Position numbers and translations under genes: made by a program. 64,000 nt of DNA from a virus. Location: positions 59,202-123,201 of IMG/VR virus record IMGVR_UViG_3300032223_001943, one strand, 5' to 3'. The notes beneath the pieces are model-generated. The model saw nothing but the letters and a program-made list of their open reading frames with translations. It did not search any database and was not told where the DNA came from. This document shows, in pieces, positions 25,836 through 33,638 of the stretch (positions within the stretch are counted from its first letter, which is position 1; the number at the start of each line of letters is the position of its first letter).

Positions 25836-26120
25836 TTAATAATCTTTATGATCACCCCAGAACCAATGGTATGTAATACAATCACGAGGGACTTCAATTT
25901 CCTCAGATTCATCACATACTTCTGTTTTAATAGTATTCCATCTTTTACCATAATATCGTTCACTAGTTTCTATATGTGATTTTACACAAACATGGTCAAT
26001 ATATGAACAACCTTCAGTTCTTGTGGCATGTTCATGTACATAAAGAATATACATTACACATATAAGTATCATTAGTAAAAAACCACCAAACCAATGTTCA
26101 TCAATAAATTTTTTCATCAT
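25836..26120 (-). CDS. single-pass membrane protein with Cys-rich exterior (94 aa)
   Basis: Membrane helix at about residues 12-30 (FGGFLLMILICVMYILYV-like), then a domain with four Cys (EGCSYIDHVC, EVCDESEE, RDCITYHWFWG). The Cys pairs may form disulfides if the domain is periplasmic. Followed after one base by another membrane protein gene. Confidence 0.55.
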   Translation of the reverse strand: MMKKFIDEHWFGGFLLMILICVMYILYVHEHATRTEGCSYIDHVCVKSHIETSERYYGKRWNTIKTEVCDESEEIEVPRDCITYHWFWGDHKDY

Positions 26121-26121
26121 C

Positions 26122-26313
26122 TTATATTAATTTATCTACGATTCTACTTCCGACAGCATAGATAAATATTAATCCGAATATGATTGCCACTAATAATATC
26201 ACCGCAATACATCCTCTTAAAAAAACCTCGACAGTATCAACATATAGTTCACCTTTAGTTTGCCACTTACCTAATCCGTATATTATTGCGAGAGGTATTG
26301 CTACGGCTAACAA
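26122..26313 (-). CDS. two-helix membrane protein (63 aa)
   Basis: Two hydrophobic stretches (MLAVAIPLAIIYGLG and GCIAVILLVAIIFGLIFIYA) separated by a charged loop. Shape is holin-like but could be any small membrane protein. Confidence 0.5.
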   Translation of the reverse strand: MLAVAIPLAIIYGLGKWQTKGELYVDTVEVFLRGCIAVILLVAIIFGLIFIYAVGSRIVDKLI

Positions 26314-26351
26314 TCATTTGTAGTTTCTACTTTAATTCTATATTTCATATA

Positions 26352-26672
26352 TTAATCTTTATAATTCGAACCAAATGTTGGTTTAAAAGTAAAATTAACC
26401 CAAATTTTACAAACAATCAAGTTGAGACCAACGTAGTAATCATTAACCATATTATCCACGTTGAAGGTATTCTTTACAGTTTCACTGTTGTCCGATCCTT
26501 TTTTAACGACACCAACAACTTTATCTTTCTTAAACCAGATACCCAACGATAATTCTTTTCTTAACTTGTTCGCGTCGTAATTATCTAAAATAGATTTACT
26601 ACCTTTTTCCCAGCGATGTCTTAACACAAATGTGAATTGAGACCCACCGATTTTTATTTTTTTTGAACTCAT
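26352..26672 (-). CDS. hypothetical protein (106 aa)
   Basis: Basic start MSSKKIKIGGSQFTFVLRHR, then LRKELSLGIWFKKDKVVG and VGLNLIVCKIWVNFTF, reminiscent of beta-rich structure. No family. ATGA overlap with 26669. Confidence 0.55.
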   Translation of the reverse strand: MSSKKIKIGGSQFTFVLRHRWEKGSKSILDNYDANKLRKELSLGIWFKKDKVVGVVKKGSDNSETVKNTFNVDNMVNDYYVGLNLIVCKIWVNFTFKPTFGSNYKD

Positions 26673-27088
26673 AACATTCCCTTCTCAAATTTAACAAATT
26701 GTATTAATGAATCAATTAATTCTGACTCCGCTTGTTCATATGTTCTATATAAAACAGAATATAATCCACCCCTCCATTCCCACTCTTTTTCAGTTAAATC
26801 ATTTGGATTACCTATAAATTGGGGATAACTGTAAACAAATTTTGGTTCGGTGGTTTGGTCAGTTAAAACTTCACCATATACTTGAAATTCGTCTCTAAAC
26901 CATTTTAACACCTGACTTTTCAATGGTGCGGATATATAAGTTCCATCACCAATTCCATTCGCATAGAATGTATGTTTACCGTCCGTTTTATATAATGAAC
27001 ATTCCATACCAAACCAGGAATATTCATCATATCCAATTTCTTTTAATTCTTTCGCTTGGTTATAACTCACAAAAAAATCTTTCATCAT
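26669..27088 (-). CDS. phage hypothetical protein, paralogue of 41664-42038
   Basis: 139 aa. DFFVSYNQAKELKEIGYDE at the start and APLKSQVLKWFRDEFQVYGEV in the middle match YNQALALKELGFDEPCFG and APLKQQVFKWFRDKHQLDGW of the protein at 41664. The C-terminal YEQAESELIDSLIQFVK matches NEEAESACIDKLIEIVK. I recognise this pattern from Bacteroidota phages, but no function is known to me. Confidence 0.7.
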   Translation of the reverse strand: MMKDFFVSYNQAKELKEIGYDEYSWFGMECSLYKTDGKHTFYANGIGDGTYISAPLKSQVLKWFRDEFQVYGEVLTDQTTEPKFVYSYPQFIGNPNDLTEKEWEWRGGLYSVLYRTYEQAESELIDSLIQFVKFEKGML

Positions 27089-27168
27089 TTAATTAATAAA
27101 TTTAATAATAGTTGGGCTATAGTGAAACCAAGTACAAACATCAACAAACCAAACAATAACTTATTCAT
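27085..27168 (-). CDS. 27-residue membrane peptide
   Basis: MNKLLFGLLMFVLGFTIAQL, then LLNLLIK. One hydrophobic helix. Its stop overlaps the start of 26669 and its start overlaps the stop of 27165, a regular coupling chain that argues for translation. Confidence 0.45.
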   Translation of the reverse strand: MNKLLFGLLMFVLGFTIAQLLLNLLIK

Positions 27169-27389
27169 GATTTATCCAATATCTTAATTAATTTCTTTAA
27201 TGCTTTTAACTCACCATGGGTCAATGAAAATTGTTTTTCACTAATGGTTATATCATACCCATCCAAATTCACCCATTCGGTTATTTCAATAAAATCACCA
27301 GGTTTTGATAAATAACAAAAATCCATCAAATCACAATTTATGGATCTTCGTTCTTTTATTTCGCAGTTAATACCCTTTTTCATAATCAT
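27165..27389 (-). CDS. small hypothetical protein (74 aa)
   Basis: MKKGINCEIKERRSINCDLM (second Met preferred), then DFIEITEWVNLDGYDITISEKQ and a Lys-rich last helix. TATATTTG on the minus strand upstream of the start fits a Bacteroidota promoter. Confidence 0.6.
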   Translation of the reverse strand: MIMKKGINCEIKERRSINCDLMDFCYLSKPGDFIEITEWVNLDGYDITISEKQFSLTHGELKALKKLIKILDKS

Positions 27390-27416
27390 AAATCTTTAAT
27401 TAATAACAAATATAAT

Positions 27417-27445
27417 AAAAAACCCCCAAACAAAAAAGAATGGGG
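27417..27445 (-). terminator. intrinsic terminator
   Basis: GCCCCATTC and GGGGG arms followed on the minus strand by TTTTTTAT, after the stop of the FMN reductase-like gene at 27478. Confidence 0.65.
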
Positions 27446-27477
27446 CTGAAAAAATATATTTATTTATAATAATTGAT

Positions 27478-28251
27478 TCATATATCTTTTGGTAACTTGG
27501 TATCTTTAATAAATTTATCGTGGGACTTTTTATAGGATGATAGTTTTTCATCATTAACGTCCTTGGTGAATTGCCAGTTCCAATAAAAATCATCATTTGG
27601 TTTAAAACCATAAAATTCATGAACCTTCTTTTGAACCTCGGTTACATTTTCACCATTCCAGTTTTGTCCGACACATATAAAACCGGATTCAATATCTTTA
27701 ACAAGATTGGATTCACCCAATGTTGAATGACGATTCTCAATCCAAGTTAATCGTTCAATTAAATTTTGGTAATACATATTTGTTTGTCCCCATCTTACGG
27801 AACTAAAGAATATAACGGCATCAGATTCGAATAGTTCTTTAGAGATTTTCCATAACTCATCTGACTTATTGTTAAGACTTGCCCAACATCTATGATTACC
27901 TGATGGGTTCTTATCTTTATCTTTAAGCATCGCTTTCATTAGCCCACAAGAATTCCCATCTTTTCTTGATACATTTCCTTCACAAGGGAATATTTTAAGT
28001 TCGGGAACATCAATTAATACCGACTTATCCCCCAATTGATCATGAAGATACATGGCCAACATTGTTGATTTTGGAATATCGATATCTTTATCATCCCAAT
28101 TGAATCTATTGGAACAACTCAATAATAAAACCTTTTTCTTATCCTTAAGACCATCCAAGGTTTTCTTTAATGTTTTCCAAGCATCCGATTGGACCATTTC
28201 CTCGGAGATCATCATTTGTTTTATTCTATATATGTTTTCTTGTAGGTTCAT
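27478..28251 (-). CDS. NADPH-dependent FMN reductase/flavodoxin-like protein with targeting-like N-terminus
   Basis: 257 aa from MNLQENIYRIKQMMISEE. The ATG abuts a late motif at 28252-28262 and upstream codons read through that motif. After the 25-residue segment, VLLLSCSNRFNWDD is the first strand and phosphate-binding region of a flavodoxin-like fold. CEGNVSRKDGNSCGLMKAML and AVIFFSSVRWGQTNMYYQNLIERLTW follow, typical of iron-sulfur flavoprotein or NAD(P)H:FMN reductase relatives. A late, possibly packaged flavoprotein is unusual. Confidence 0.65.
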   Translation of the reverse strand: MNLQENIYRIKQMMISEEMVQSDAWKTLKKTLDGLKDKKKVLLLSCSNRFNWDDKDIDIPKSTMLAMYLHDQLGDKSVLIDVPELKIFPCEGNVSRKDGNSCGLMKAMLKDKDKNPSGNHRCWASLNNKSDELWKISKELFESDAVIFFSSVRWGQTNMYYQNLIERLTWIENRHSTLGESNLVKDIESGFICVGQNWNGENVTEVQKKVHEFYGFKPNDDFYWNWQFTKDVNDEKLSSYKKSHDKFIKDTKLPKDI

Positions 28252-28275
28252 ATTAATAAATATCTTAAAATAAAA

Positions 28276-28301
28276 ATCCCCCCAATAAAAACCGGGGGGA
28301 T
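28276..28301 (-). terminator. intrinsic terminator
   Basis: CCCCCC and GGGGGG arms with ATTTTTATTTT after them on the minus strand, just past the stop at 28310. Confidence 0.7.
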
Positions 28302-28309
28302 AAATAATC

Positions 28310-28651
28310 TTACCACTTGCGTTTATCAATTAAATGACCGGTGTCATCCCATTGTTTTCCTTTTCGTTTTTCACCATGGATATATAACACCTCGAAGATT
28401 TTTCTTCCGGAATCATTATAACAATACCAATAACCATCCTTAATACCGTGGGAATATGATCCAATACCAATAACCACCCCCAATGCATTATATTGGGTCC
28501 ATATGGAATCCTTTTTACCATCCTGGTCCAAATAACCAATTTGTTCAATGATATTATTACTATCCTTCATAATAACCATTGTTACTTCTTCTTGTGATAA
28601 TGAAATATAACCAAGAAGAATAAACACCAAACACATAATATATCTTTTCAT
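28310..28651 (-). CDS. exported MORN/YwqK-like repeat protein (113 aa)
   Basis: Signal peptide MKRYIMCLVFILLGYISLSQ. The mature part has MORN-like repeats: GYLDQDGKKDSIWTQYNALG, GSYSHGIKDGYWYCYNDSG, YIHGEKRKGKQWDDTGHL. These resemble exported YwqK-type proteins common in Bacteroidota, probably beta-hairpin surface repeats of unknown role. Confidence 0.65.
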   Translation of the reverse strand: MKRYIMCLVFILLGYISLSQEEVTMVIMKDSNNIIEQIGYLDQDGKKDSIWTQYNALGVVIGIGSYSHGIKDGYWYCYNDSGRKIFEVLYIHGEKRKGKQWDDTGHLIDKRKW

Positions 28652-28738
28652 AACATTACTTTATTATTAAATATATTAATAAAACGTTAATAAATCAAAT
28701 TTCACCCCATTTACCGAAAATTTAATATACGTATTGGT

Positions 28739-28969
28739 ATGAAAACATTAGTATTAGCATTGATGATCAAGATCTGGTTTTTGGATATACAAACCAATGA
28801 TACATTACCAGCAGTTAAAGTAACAACAGATAAAAATACTTATTACGCAAATTTGGATGGATACGTCAACATACCAAAAGATGAAAAAATTATAAAGATA
28901 TCCCACAACGCATATAAAACCATGGATGATATCAAAATAGAAAATGATACAACGATATTATTAAAATAA
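28739..28969 (+). CDS. small exported carboxypeptidase-regulatory-like domain (76 aa)
   Basis: Hydrophobic start (MKTLVLALMIKIWFLDIQ), then DTLPAVKVTTDKNTYYANLDGYVNIPKDEKIIKISHNAYK, the pattern of an Ig-like CarboxypepD_reg domain used by Bacteroidota surface proteins. Isolated plus-strand gene. Possibly host-derived. Confidence 0.55.
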   Translation: MKTLVLALMIKIWFLDIQTNDTLPAVKVTTDKNTYYANLDGYVNIPKDEKIIKISHNAYKTMDDIKIENDTTILLK

Positions 28970-29016
28970 TACCGAACAAAAAGAAGAATTGAAAAAATAT
29001 CTTTTTTTATATCCCA

Positions 29017-29805
29017 TTAATACATTTTTCCACCCAATAATCCTTCCCGATACATTCGGGTTTTAATTGCCCGAACCCATTTTCTTAAATGACCATAATC
29101 GGAGGATCTTAAATTGTTATATATATTATTAAGGGTGGGGGATAGTTTCAACAGATCGTTAAATGATAATATATCCCATTCATCCTTATGTTTATTATAT
29201 AGTTGTTTTATATTATGGATTTGTCCTTGAATTTCCATCTTGGACATATCAACGGGAATTCCCCCAAGATTTCTGTTATTTAATTTGGTTTGTTTGTCAA
29301 TTCTTTTTTTGATATGTTTGTTATGCAATGTATCATCAATCCAATGGGCCAATTCATGATGAATGGAACCCTTAATCTTTGTTTCCCCAAATTCTTTTGG
29401 GAACATTTCCCTTTGTCCGGGATTGTCCAATGAAATGGTGGCAAGTTCAAAATCACCATCATGTTGATTAAGCCATTTTAATGCATATGTATTAATTCCA
29501 AAACCAATCTTATTATCGTTTGGTGAATAATAATTCCCACCAAGGTTTCTATTGTTTATAATAATTTCACATGGGTTTAGTTTATGGACCTCCCTTGCCT
29601 GATCCCCAACCAAATCCGCGGTGGTCATCATCCCAATCTTGGTGTCAAACATATCACCGGAAACCATATTTGTTTTATGTAACTTTTCAATATCATCCCT
29701 AAAGAATTTATCATATATCATATTAACATCCAAATCAACGTCGGTTAATCGTTCATTTAATAATTCTTCCCTTAATATTCTTCGTATATTTTCTTGTAAA
29801 CCCAT
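29017..29805 (-). CDS. HExxH protein with targeting-like N-terminus (262 aa)
   Basis: MGLQENIRRILREELLNE is one of the clearest shared N-terminal segments. HHELAHWIDDTLHNKH around residue 145 gives a zinc HExxH motif. GGNYYSPNDNKIGFGINTYAL precedes it, as in metallopeptidase-like toxins. Late motif at 29806-29819 touches the ATG. Inference: a virion-packaged metalloprotease delivered to the host. Confidence 0.65.
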   Translation of the reverse strand: MGLQENIRRILREELLNERLTDVDLDVNMIYDKFFRDDIEKLHKTNMVSGDMFDTKIGMMTTADLVGDQAREVHKLNPCEIIINNRNLGGNYYSPNDNKIGFGINTYALKWLNQHDGDFELATISLDNPGQREMFPKEFGETKIKGSIHHELAHWIDDTLHNKHIKKRIDKQTKLNNRNLGGIPVDMSKMEIQGQIHNIKQLYNKHKDEWDILSFNDLLKLSPTLNNIYNNLRSSDYGHLRKWVRAIKTRMYREGLLGGKMY

Positions 29806-29819
29806 ATTAATAAATATAT
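29806..29819 (-). promoter_or_regulatory. late-type promoter motif touching the start codon
   Basis: Minus strand ATATATTTATTAAT then ATG. If this acts as a -10 element, transcription would begin at or inside the start codon, giving a leaderless mRNA. Confidence 0.5.
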
Positions 29820-29841
29820 CAAAATAAAAATCCGGGGGAAA

Positions 29842-30162
29842 CTAAACATGAATGAACACAACGCCACAATCATTACCCAACAATGAATATAACATATTCT
29901 CATGTTCCCGATTAAACCACTTTAATAATAGTTCCTTATACTCATCACCAAATACATACCTCAACGAACGATACTTATTAATAAAATTAATGGATGATAC
30001 ATCACCCCCATGAATGATAACCGATCCAATATAACAGTTTTCATAACTCATTGCATATACCCTGGACACACCACCAGTATCGAAATATAATTTCCCATCC
30101 AATAACTCAGGATAATTGTATTGAATATATCTACCCAATATATTAATTAATTTATCTTCCAT
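29842..30162 (-). CDS. hypothetical protein (106 aa)
   Basis: MEDKLINILGRYIQYNYPEL, then a beta segment LYFDTGGVSRVYAMSYENCY and YKELLLKWFNREHENML. No family recognised. Follows the 30164 gene by one base on the same transcript. Confidence 0.55.
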   Translation of the reverse strand: MEDKLINILGRYIQYNYPELLDGKLYFDTGGVSRVYAMSYENCYIGSVIIHGGDVSSINFINKYRSLRYVFGDEYKELLLKWFNREHENMLYSLLGNDCGVVFIHV

Positions 30163-30163
30163 A

Positions 30164-30391
30164 TTACCACAACATCATATCTTCATACATAACCTCCAAT
30201 TCGGGGGTGGGATATTCATCATCAAAACAATCACCATACATCCAACCACTATCATCACGATAATATTCAACCAACTCACCATTGATCCTCCATTGAATAC
30301 TTATAACACCAGCATCATGTTTTTCATATCTTGTATAAACAACCCCACGATGTTCAATAACCTCTTCAATAACTTTAGTAATCGTTTTCAT
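30164..30391 (-). CDS. small hypothetical protein (75 aa)
   Basis: Start at MKTITKVIEEVIEHRGVVYT, with an AT-rich leader and TATATTTG upstream; an earlier in-frame ATG at 30448 would swallow that promoter. Ends in an acidic PTPELEVMYEDMMLW. Confidence 0.6.
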   Translation of the reverse strand: MKTITKVIEEVIEHRGVVYTRYEKHDAGVISIQWRINGELVEYYRDDSGWMYGDCFDDEYPTPELEVMYEDMMLW

Positions 30392-30448
30392 AATATAATT
30401 CTTAATAAACACAAATATATATAATATCCTTGAATATACCAAAAACAA

Positions 30449-30480
30449 AAAACCCCATCACTAATAAAAGAATGGGGTTT
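30449..30480 (-). terminator. intrinsic terminator
   Basis: AACCCCATTC and GATGGGGTT arms with a T-run after them on the minus strand, downstream of the gene at 30486. Confidence 0.7.
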
Positions 30481-30485
30481 AAATA

Positions 30486-30935
30486 TTATTCCGGGTTATA
30501 TCCCCATTCATGAATGCTATTCCCGTCGTTATATAATTCTTTGGCTCTAACAATCATTGAAATAACATCATATCCATCCAAATAAGCTGAACCATGTTCT
30601 TTGGCGTACCTCGGACTAATGGTTACCCAATCACCAGGATTAATCACATCAACCCCCCTTGGAACCGCACGATATATTTTAATTTTCCTATCCGGTTTAC
30701 CCTTGGCCATTCCAATAACCGTACATGAATATACATCATCCGCACCACCACCATGTCCGAAATATCTAACACAATTTCGTCCATATACATCATCACCAAA
30801 TGTATTCTCCAAATCATGCATTGGATCACCATCCTTATTGGGGGAAGTATGTGAACCTCGATAATCTTCCCTTATGACTTTCTTAACTATTCTAACCAAA
30901 TCATTCTCGGTTAATCTTATCACTTTTTTCATCAT
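30486..30935 (-). CDS. putative ADP-ribosyltransferase with targeting-like N-terminus
   Basis: 149 aa. MKKVIRLTENDLVRIVKKV, then IRED, is a packaged-protein-like start. The body has an ART-like order: IKIYRAVPRGVD (R of the H/R-S-E class), GDWVTISPRYAKEHG (STS-like strand) and VRAKELY then IHEWGYNP with a candidate catalytic Glu. Such enzymes transfer ADP-ribose from NAD to proteins. T4 Alt is the classic head-packaged example. The catalytic assignment is by pattern only. Confidence 0.55.
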   Translation of the reverse strand: MMKKVIRLTENDLVRIVKKVIREDYRGSHTSPNKDGDPMHDLENTFGDDVYGRNCVRYFGHGGGADDVYSCTVIGMAKGKPDRKIKIYRAVPRGVDVINPGDWVTISPRYAKEHGSAYLDGYDVISMIVRAKELYNDGNSIHEWGYNPE

Positions 30936-31344
30936 ACATAAATACCTTAAAATACAAAAACCCTATCCCAAAATATAATACAACATAAGTTTATACAACC
31001 CCTCCATTTTTCAAAATTTTTTACCAGAAATTTTTTTTTTGATTTTCACTTATTTTTAGAATGAAAAGTTTTTAACCAACATTATAAAACCCCCTTATAG
31101 TATGGGGGGGAATAAAAACCCAATTTTCAGAAAAAAAATAGTAGAAAATTTTTTTAAACAATGTACGAATTAATTCGGCTATCATGGCCCTATATAACAC
31201 TTCTGAAGCGGGGCGGAGTAAGGAAGGACCCCTAGCTTTAAGGTAGCCCGGGGGTCTATAACCCACTATCCCCACCCCACCTAATAAAAAAGATCTAGAA
31301 TAAGATAAGTCCCCCCTGGTAGAATAAACGACAATGTCAAGGGA

Positions 31345-31426
31345 TGTTGATAACTTTAATGTGAGTTAGGTTATGAACACGACAGTGTTGATAACTTTAA
31401 TGTGGGGGAAAGTTATTAACATGACA
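31345..31426. repeat. iteron-like AGTTATCAACA repeats (left flank)
   Basis: TGTTGATAACTTTAATGTG occurs at 31345-31363 and again at 31386-31404, 41 bases apart, followed by the related AGTTATTAACATG from 31411. The core TTATCAACA differs at one position from the DnaA box TTATCCACA. A 37-base version starting at 31345 recurs at 35464 with four changes. Confidence 0.6.
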
Positions 31427-31458
31427 GTGTGACATTGTTGTGGATCCGGTGGGGGATT

Positions 31459-31586
31459 TTACATCCCCACGAGTTGGGGGGGAATGAAATGACCTTATGA
31501 TCCCCCATTCAACGATAAAGGATTAGAAGTTAATCCCCCATTCAATTAATAACATTCCTGGGGGATATAGAATCCCCACGAGTTGG
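31459..31586 (+). repeat. hairpin followed by ACGAGTTGG, copies 1 and 2
   Basis: A GGGGAT/ATCCCC hairpin immediately followed by ACGAGTTGG occurs twice, the CCACGAGTTGG cores lying at 31467-31477 and 31576-31586. Two more cores are at 36148 and 36169 on the far side of the RNA locus, again each after a short hairpin. Function unknown. Confidence 0.55.
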
Positions 31587-32119
31587 TGATCATCGATCCA
31601 TTCCAGATGTTGGGGGGGATATAAAATATATCTTCAATGAAATAACCATTGACAGTTATGGATGGAATATATATGATTGTTTTATTATGGGAATTATTAT
31701 ATTACTATTGGTTATTTTATTTGTTATGTTGATCTCTTGGTTTATGGAGGGATATTATGTTAATCGATATAACAATATGATCACCAGGTTCTGGAGGGAC
31801 CACGTTATCGGTGAGGATATTTGATAGGTTTCGTTTGATTTAAGATCATTTTATATGTTGGGTGGTATGTTTATATCATTTAATAATTTAACATACCTTA
31901 GAATTAATTAAAATAAATTTATAATATTATTTGTTTTATTGGAAAAGATGTTATATATTTGTTGAAGAAATAAGTTCATTGACATATTGGTTTGAGAATA
32001 AGATTAACCCCCTCGTTATTAATTAAGTTGGGGAATTTATATATACCGAACCTTAGGTTATCAATACGGGTTAGTACCTGTGGAGATAAGGGTGGACGAT
32101 CAGGAAAGACTGATAATTC

Positions 32120-32202
32120 TGAAGGGTGGTCGAGTGGTTAAAGGCGTTTGACTGTAAATCAAATCTCGTAAGAGTACGGGGGTCCAAATCCCTCCCCTTC
32201 AA
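32120..32202 (+). tRNA. trnY: tRNA-Tyr (anticodon GTA)
   Basis: Class II tRNA of 83 bases. Acceptor TGAAGGG pairs fully with CCCTTCA, the anticodon loop is CTGTAAA between TTTGA and TCAAA, there is a long variable arm, and the T-arm is GGGGG/CCCTC around TCCAAAT. CCA is not encoded. The only fully regular tRNA I find here. Confidence 0.9.
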
Positions 32203-32218
32203 CTGAATAATTATATAT

Positions 32219-32337
32219 GACCAGGTGGTGGAATGGATTGGGGAAACTCGGTCGTTGATAAACACACATATCCATACAGGGATGACGCGGCACTGTATTA
32301 CCGGGTCTTGCAAGTTTGAATCTTGCCCTGGTCACCA
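32219..32337 (+). tRNA. tRNA-like gene with enlarged central region (Leu-like ends)
   Basis: Acceptor GACCAGG pairs perfectly with CCTGGTC, T-arm GCAAG/CTTGC holds TTTGAAT, discriminator A, and CCA is encoded at 32335-32337. The start TGGTGGAATGG resembles tRNA-Leu D-arms. At 119 bases it is about 30 longer than a class II tRNA and no ordinary anticodon arm can be assigned. It shares GGAAAC and TAAAC elements with the gene at 33518. Confidence 0.6.
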
Positions 32338-32413
32338 ATAACCCCACCGATTTATATAATGGGGGTTTTATATAAAAGAAATGGATGACCATGAAACGTA
32401 ACTAAATAAACTA

Positions 32414-32448
32414 AAAGTTCCCACGGTAGTACATGGATCAGGAACTTT
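32414..32448 (+). ncRNA. 8 bp hairpin in the RNA locus
   Basis: AAAGTTCC and GGAACTTT enclose a 19-base loop, followed by TTATC. Could end the upstream tRNA transcript or be part of a small RNA. Confidence 0.35.
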
Positions 32449-32515
32449 ATCTATTTCATTAATTAAACCCCCTCGTTATTATGAATGGGGGGAATTACAA
32501 CCACCAATTAAAATG

Positions 32516-32617
32516 GACAACAAACTCTTCACCGAGGAAAACCTTTAAACCAGATTCACAACTGTAAAGGTCGTTGAGTTGGGTAATATTAAATGTGAGT
32601 ATTACCTGTTGTCTTTT
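32516..32617 (+). ncRNA. cloverleaf-like structured RNA with terminator-like tail
   Basis: GACAACA (32516-32522) pairs exactly with TGTTGTC (32607-32613). Inside are ACCTTTA/TAAAGGT (32541-32547 with 32565-32571) and GGTAATA/TATTACC (32582-32588 with 32600-32606), each 7 bp, plus a possible short CTC/GAG arm. TTTTTAT follows. The layout mimics a tRNA, but the T-arm-position loop lacks TTCRA and no anticodon loop of 7 is present. Structure read by eye. Confidence 0.5.
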
Positions 32618-32630
32618 TATAATGGGGATA

Positions 32631-32655
32631 AACAGATTGACCCAAAGGCATGGGT
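32631..32655 (+). repeat. 24-25 base RNA-locus repeat, copy 1
   Basis: Reads AACAGATTGACCC, then AAAGGCAT, then GGGT. The first 24 bases are identical at 33431 and 33739. It can form a hairpin with arms ACCC/GGGT and an invariant AAAGGCAT loop. Here it follows the cloverleaf-like RNA and precedes a T-loop-like GGTTCGAATCC. Confidence 0.7.
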
Positions 32656-32920
32656 GTGAATATAGTATAAGGAACGTAATGGTTCGAATCCTGTCCTGAA
32701 CCACTGGGAGGGTTTATAGTATTCTTGTTAATTGATCGAGGTGTTTTCCCTTTATAATGAAACCCAAATGAATTAACCCCGTTTTTGGTTGAGTGGTTAT
32801 GGAACCAAGGACTTTATATTGGAAAATGGTTTGTCCTAACAAAATCTATTTCTATGGTATAAGTGGGTTTGATCACCCCATCCATTAATTTGATTGATCA
32901 TCCCAAAGATCAATCCGGAA

Positions 32921-33006
32921 TATTGGGTAATGCGTAATGTGGAAATGGTTATCACATCCAACTAAAAAGGGTTGCATTGTTGGTGGTTCGAATCCACCCC
33001 CAATAT
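32921..33006 (+). tRNA. tRNA-like gene with regular acceptor and T-arm only
   Basis: Acceptor TATTGGG pairs fully with CCCAATA and T-arm GGTGG/CCACC holds TTCGAAT. The middle 54 bases do not give normal D and anticodon arms; an extra AATGC/GCATT stem encloses GTAA/TTAT and CAAC/GTTG hairpins. Isotype cannot be assigned. Confidence 0.5.
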
Positions 33007-33100
33007 CAAGCGGTTGTTTGAACTTGGAACTAGGACAACAACAATCATCGGATGAATCCAAGCGTCGTGGATGGTGGTGAAAGGAAGGTCAACTTTCAAG

Positions 33101-33131
33101 GTGGGGGTACCAAATGGATCAAATCCCCCAC
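33101..33131 (+). ncRNA. T-arm-like hairpin with expanded loop
   Basis: GTGGGGG and CCCCCAC pair over 7 bp around TACCAAATGGATCAAAT. Removing the CCA-AA-TGG mini-hairpin leaves a T-loop-like sequence. A tRNA body is not evident around it. Confidence 0.35.
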
Positions 33132-33233
33132 ATTTTTATTCGGTATGGGTGTTAGAAATTAGATTCCCATGTGGTCCATCGTATATTCGTTATACAACGG
33201 ACGACTGACCTTAAAGAAGGCGACCGATTATAT

Positions 33234-33427
33234 GTGTTGTTCCCTTGAGATAGGAAAAAGATAGTACTTATAGACTCGTATAAGCAACACAGAGGCTCTT
33301 AACCTCAAAAATATCAGTATCAAGAGGCAACATTAGGGGTGTCTGTATCTATTGTGCTGATGAAAAGTAGAGAGAACCGTTTATTTGCGGGTAACCATAA
33401 AATAGGCAAACGTCATACTCTACTTTT
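33234..33427 (+). ncRNA. structured RNA region
   Basis: GTGTTG (33234-33239) pairs with CAACAC (33285-33290), enclosing TTCC/GGAA and CTTATA/TATAAG hairpins. A GAGG/CCTC stem with 7-base loop CTCTTAA follows. Then AAAAGTAGAG (33363-33372) pairs with CTCTACTTTT (33418-33427) over 10 bp, three bases before repeat copy 2. No known RNA family is recognised. Confidence 0.45.
33368..33387 (+). repeat. 20-base repeat, copy A
   Basis: TAGAGAGAACCGTT followed by TATTTG; recurs at 33640-33659 as TAGAGAGAACCGTT then AGTTTG. Both copies lie 44 to 80 bases before a copy of the AACAGATTG repeat, so the two motifs form one repeated module. Confidence 0.6.
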
Positions 33428-33430
33428 AAA

Positions 33431-33454
33431 AACAGATTGACCCAAAGGCATGGG
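33431..33454 (+). repeat. 24-base RNA-locus repeat, copy 2
   Basis: Same 24 bases as copy 1. Followed by a TGTAAC/GTTACA hairpin and an ACAGG-TTGCTTC-CTGTT T-arm-like hairpin immediately before the tRNA-like gene at 33518. Confidence 0.7.
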
Positions 33455-33517
33455 GTATAAAAAACTGTAACCATTTGTATGTTACACAATCTGAACAGGT
33501 TGCTTCCTGTTATTTAT

Positions 33518-33638
33518 GGTGAGATGGTGGAATTGGTAGACACTACAACGTGCGATGGCAGGTGGAAACCCTTGAGGTAAACCCATAGGAGAAGAGACAC
33601 ACATACTCTTCATGCAGGTTCAAATCCTGCTCTCACCA
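33518..33638 (+). tRNA. tRNA-Leu-like gene with enlarged central region
   Basis: Acceptor GGTGAGA/TCTCACC, D-arm GTG-GAATTGGTAGA-CAC typical of tRNA-Leu, and T-arm GCAGG-TTCAAAT-CCTGC are all regular. The 70 bases between D-arm and T-arm are about twice the normal amount. They contain CTTGAGG, as around a GAG anticodon, and a GAAGAG/CTCTTC stem that could be the variable arm. An unspliced insert or an altered RNA are both possible. Confidence 0.65.

Larger units (their letters stand above)
30936..32119. other. gene-free leader of the RNA locus
   Basis: About 1.2 kb with no convincing gene. 30936-31160 is very AT-rich with A- and T-runs. 31165-31265 is a GC-richer patch. 31340-31430 holds iteron-like repeats. 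31440-31590 holds C/G hairpins of the CCACGAGTTGG type. 31600-32100 is AT-rich with a CCCC/GGGG hairpin near 32008-32036. It could combine a promoter region, an origin and small RNAs. Confidence 0.5.

Noticed and set aside
31072-31275. 67-codon minus-strand frame at the edge of the RNA locus
   Set aside because: Its composition follows the GC-richer patch and G/C-runs rather than protein-like patterns, it has no promoter motif, and it lies in a region dominated by RNA structure.
32656-32703. Possible tRNA ending GGTTCGAATCC...GAACCA
   Set aside because: The T-loop looks right, but the stem does not pair and no matching 5' acceptor lies within 100 bases.
32071-32704. Minus-strand frames of 69-80 codons across the tRNA genes
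   Set aside because: They run antisense through a clear tRNA-Tyr and tRNA-like genes; the frames are open by chance.
33234-33360. tRNA-Lys from the GAGG-CTCTTAA-CCTC hairpin
   Set aside because: The anticodon-like loop (CTT) is present, but no T-arm or acceptor pairing surrounds it.
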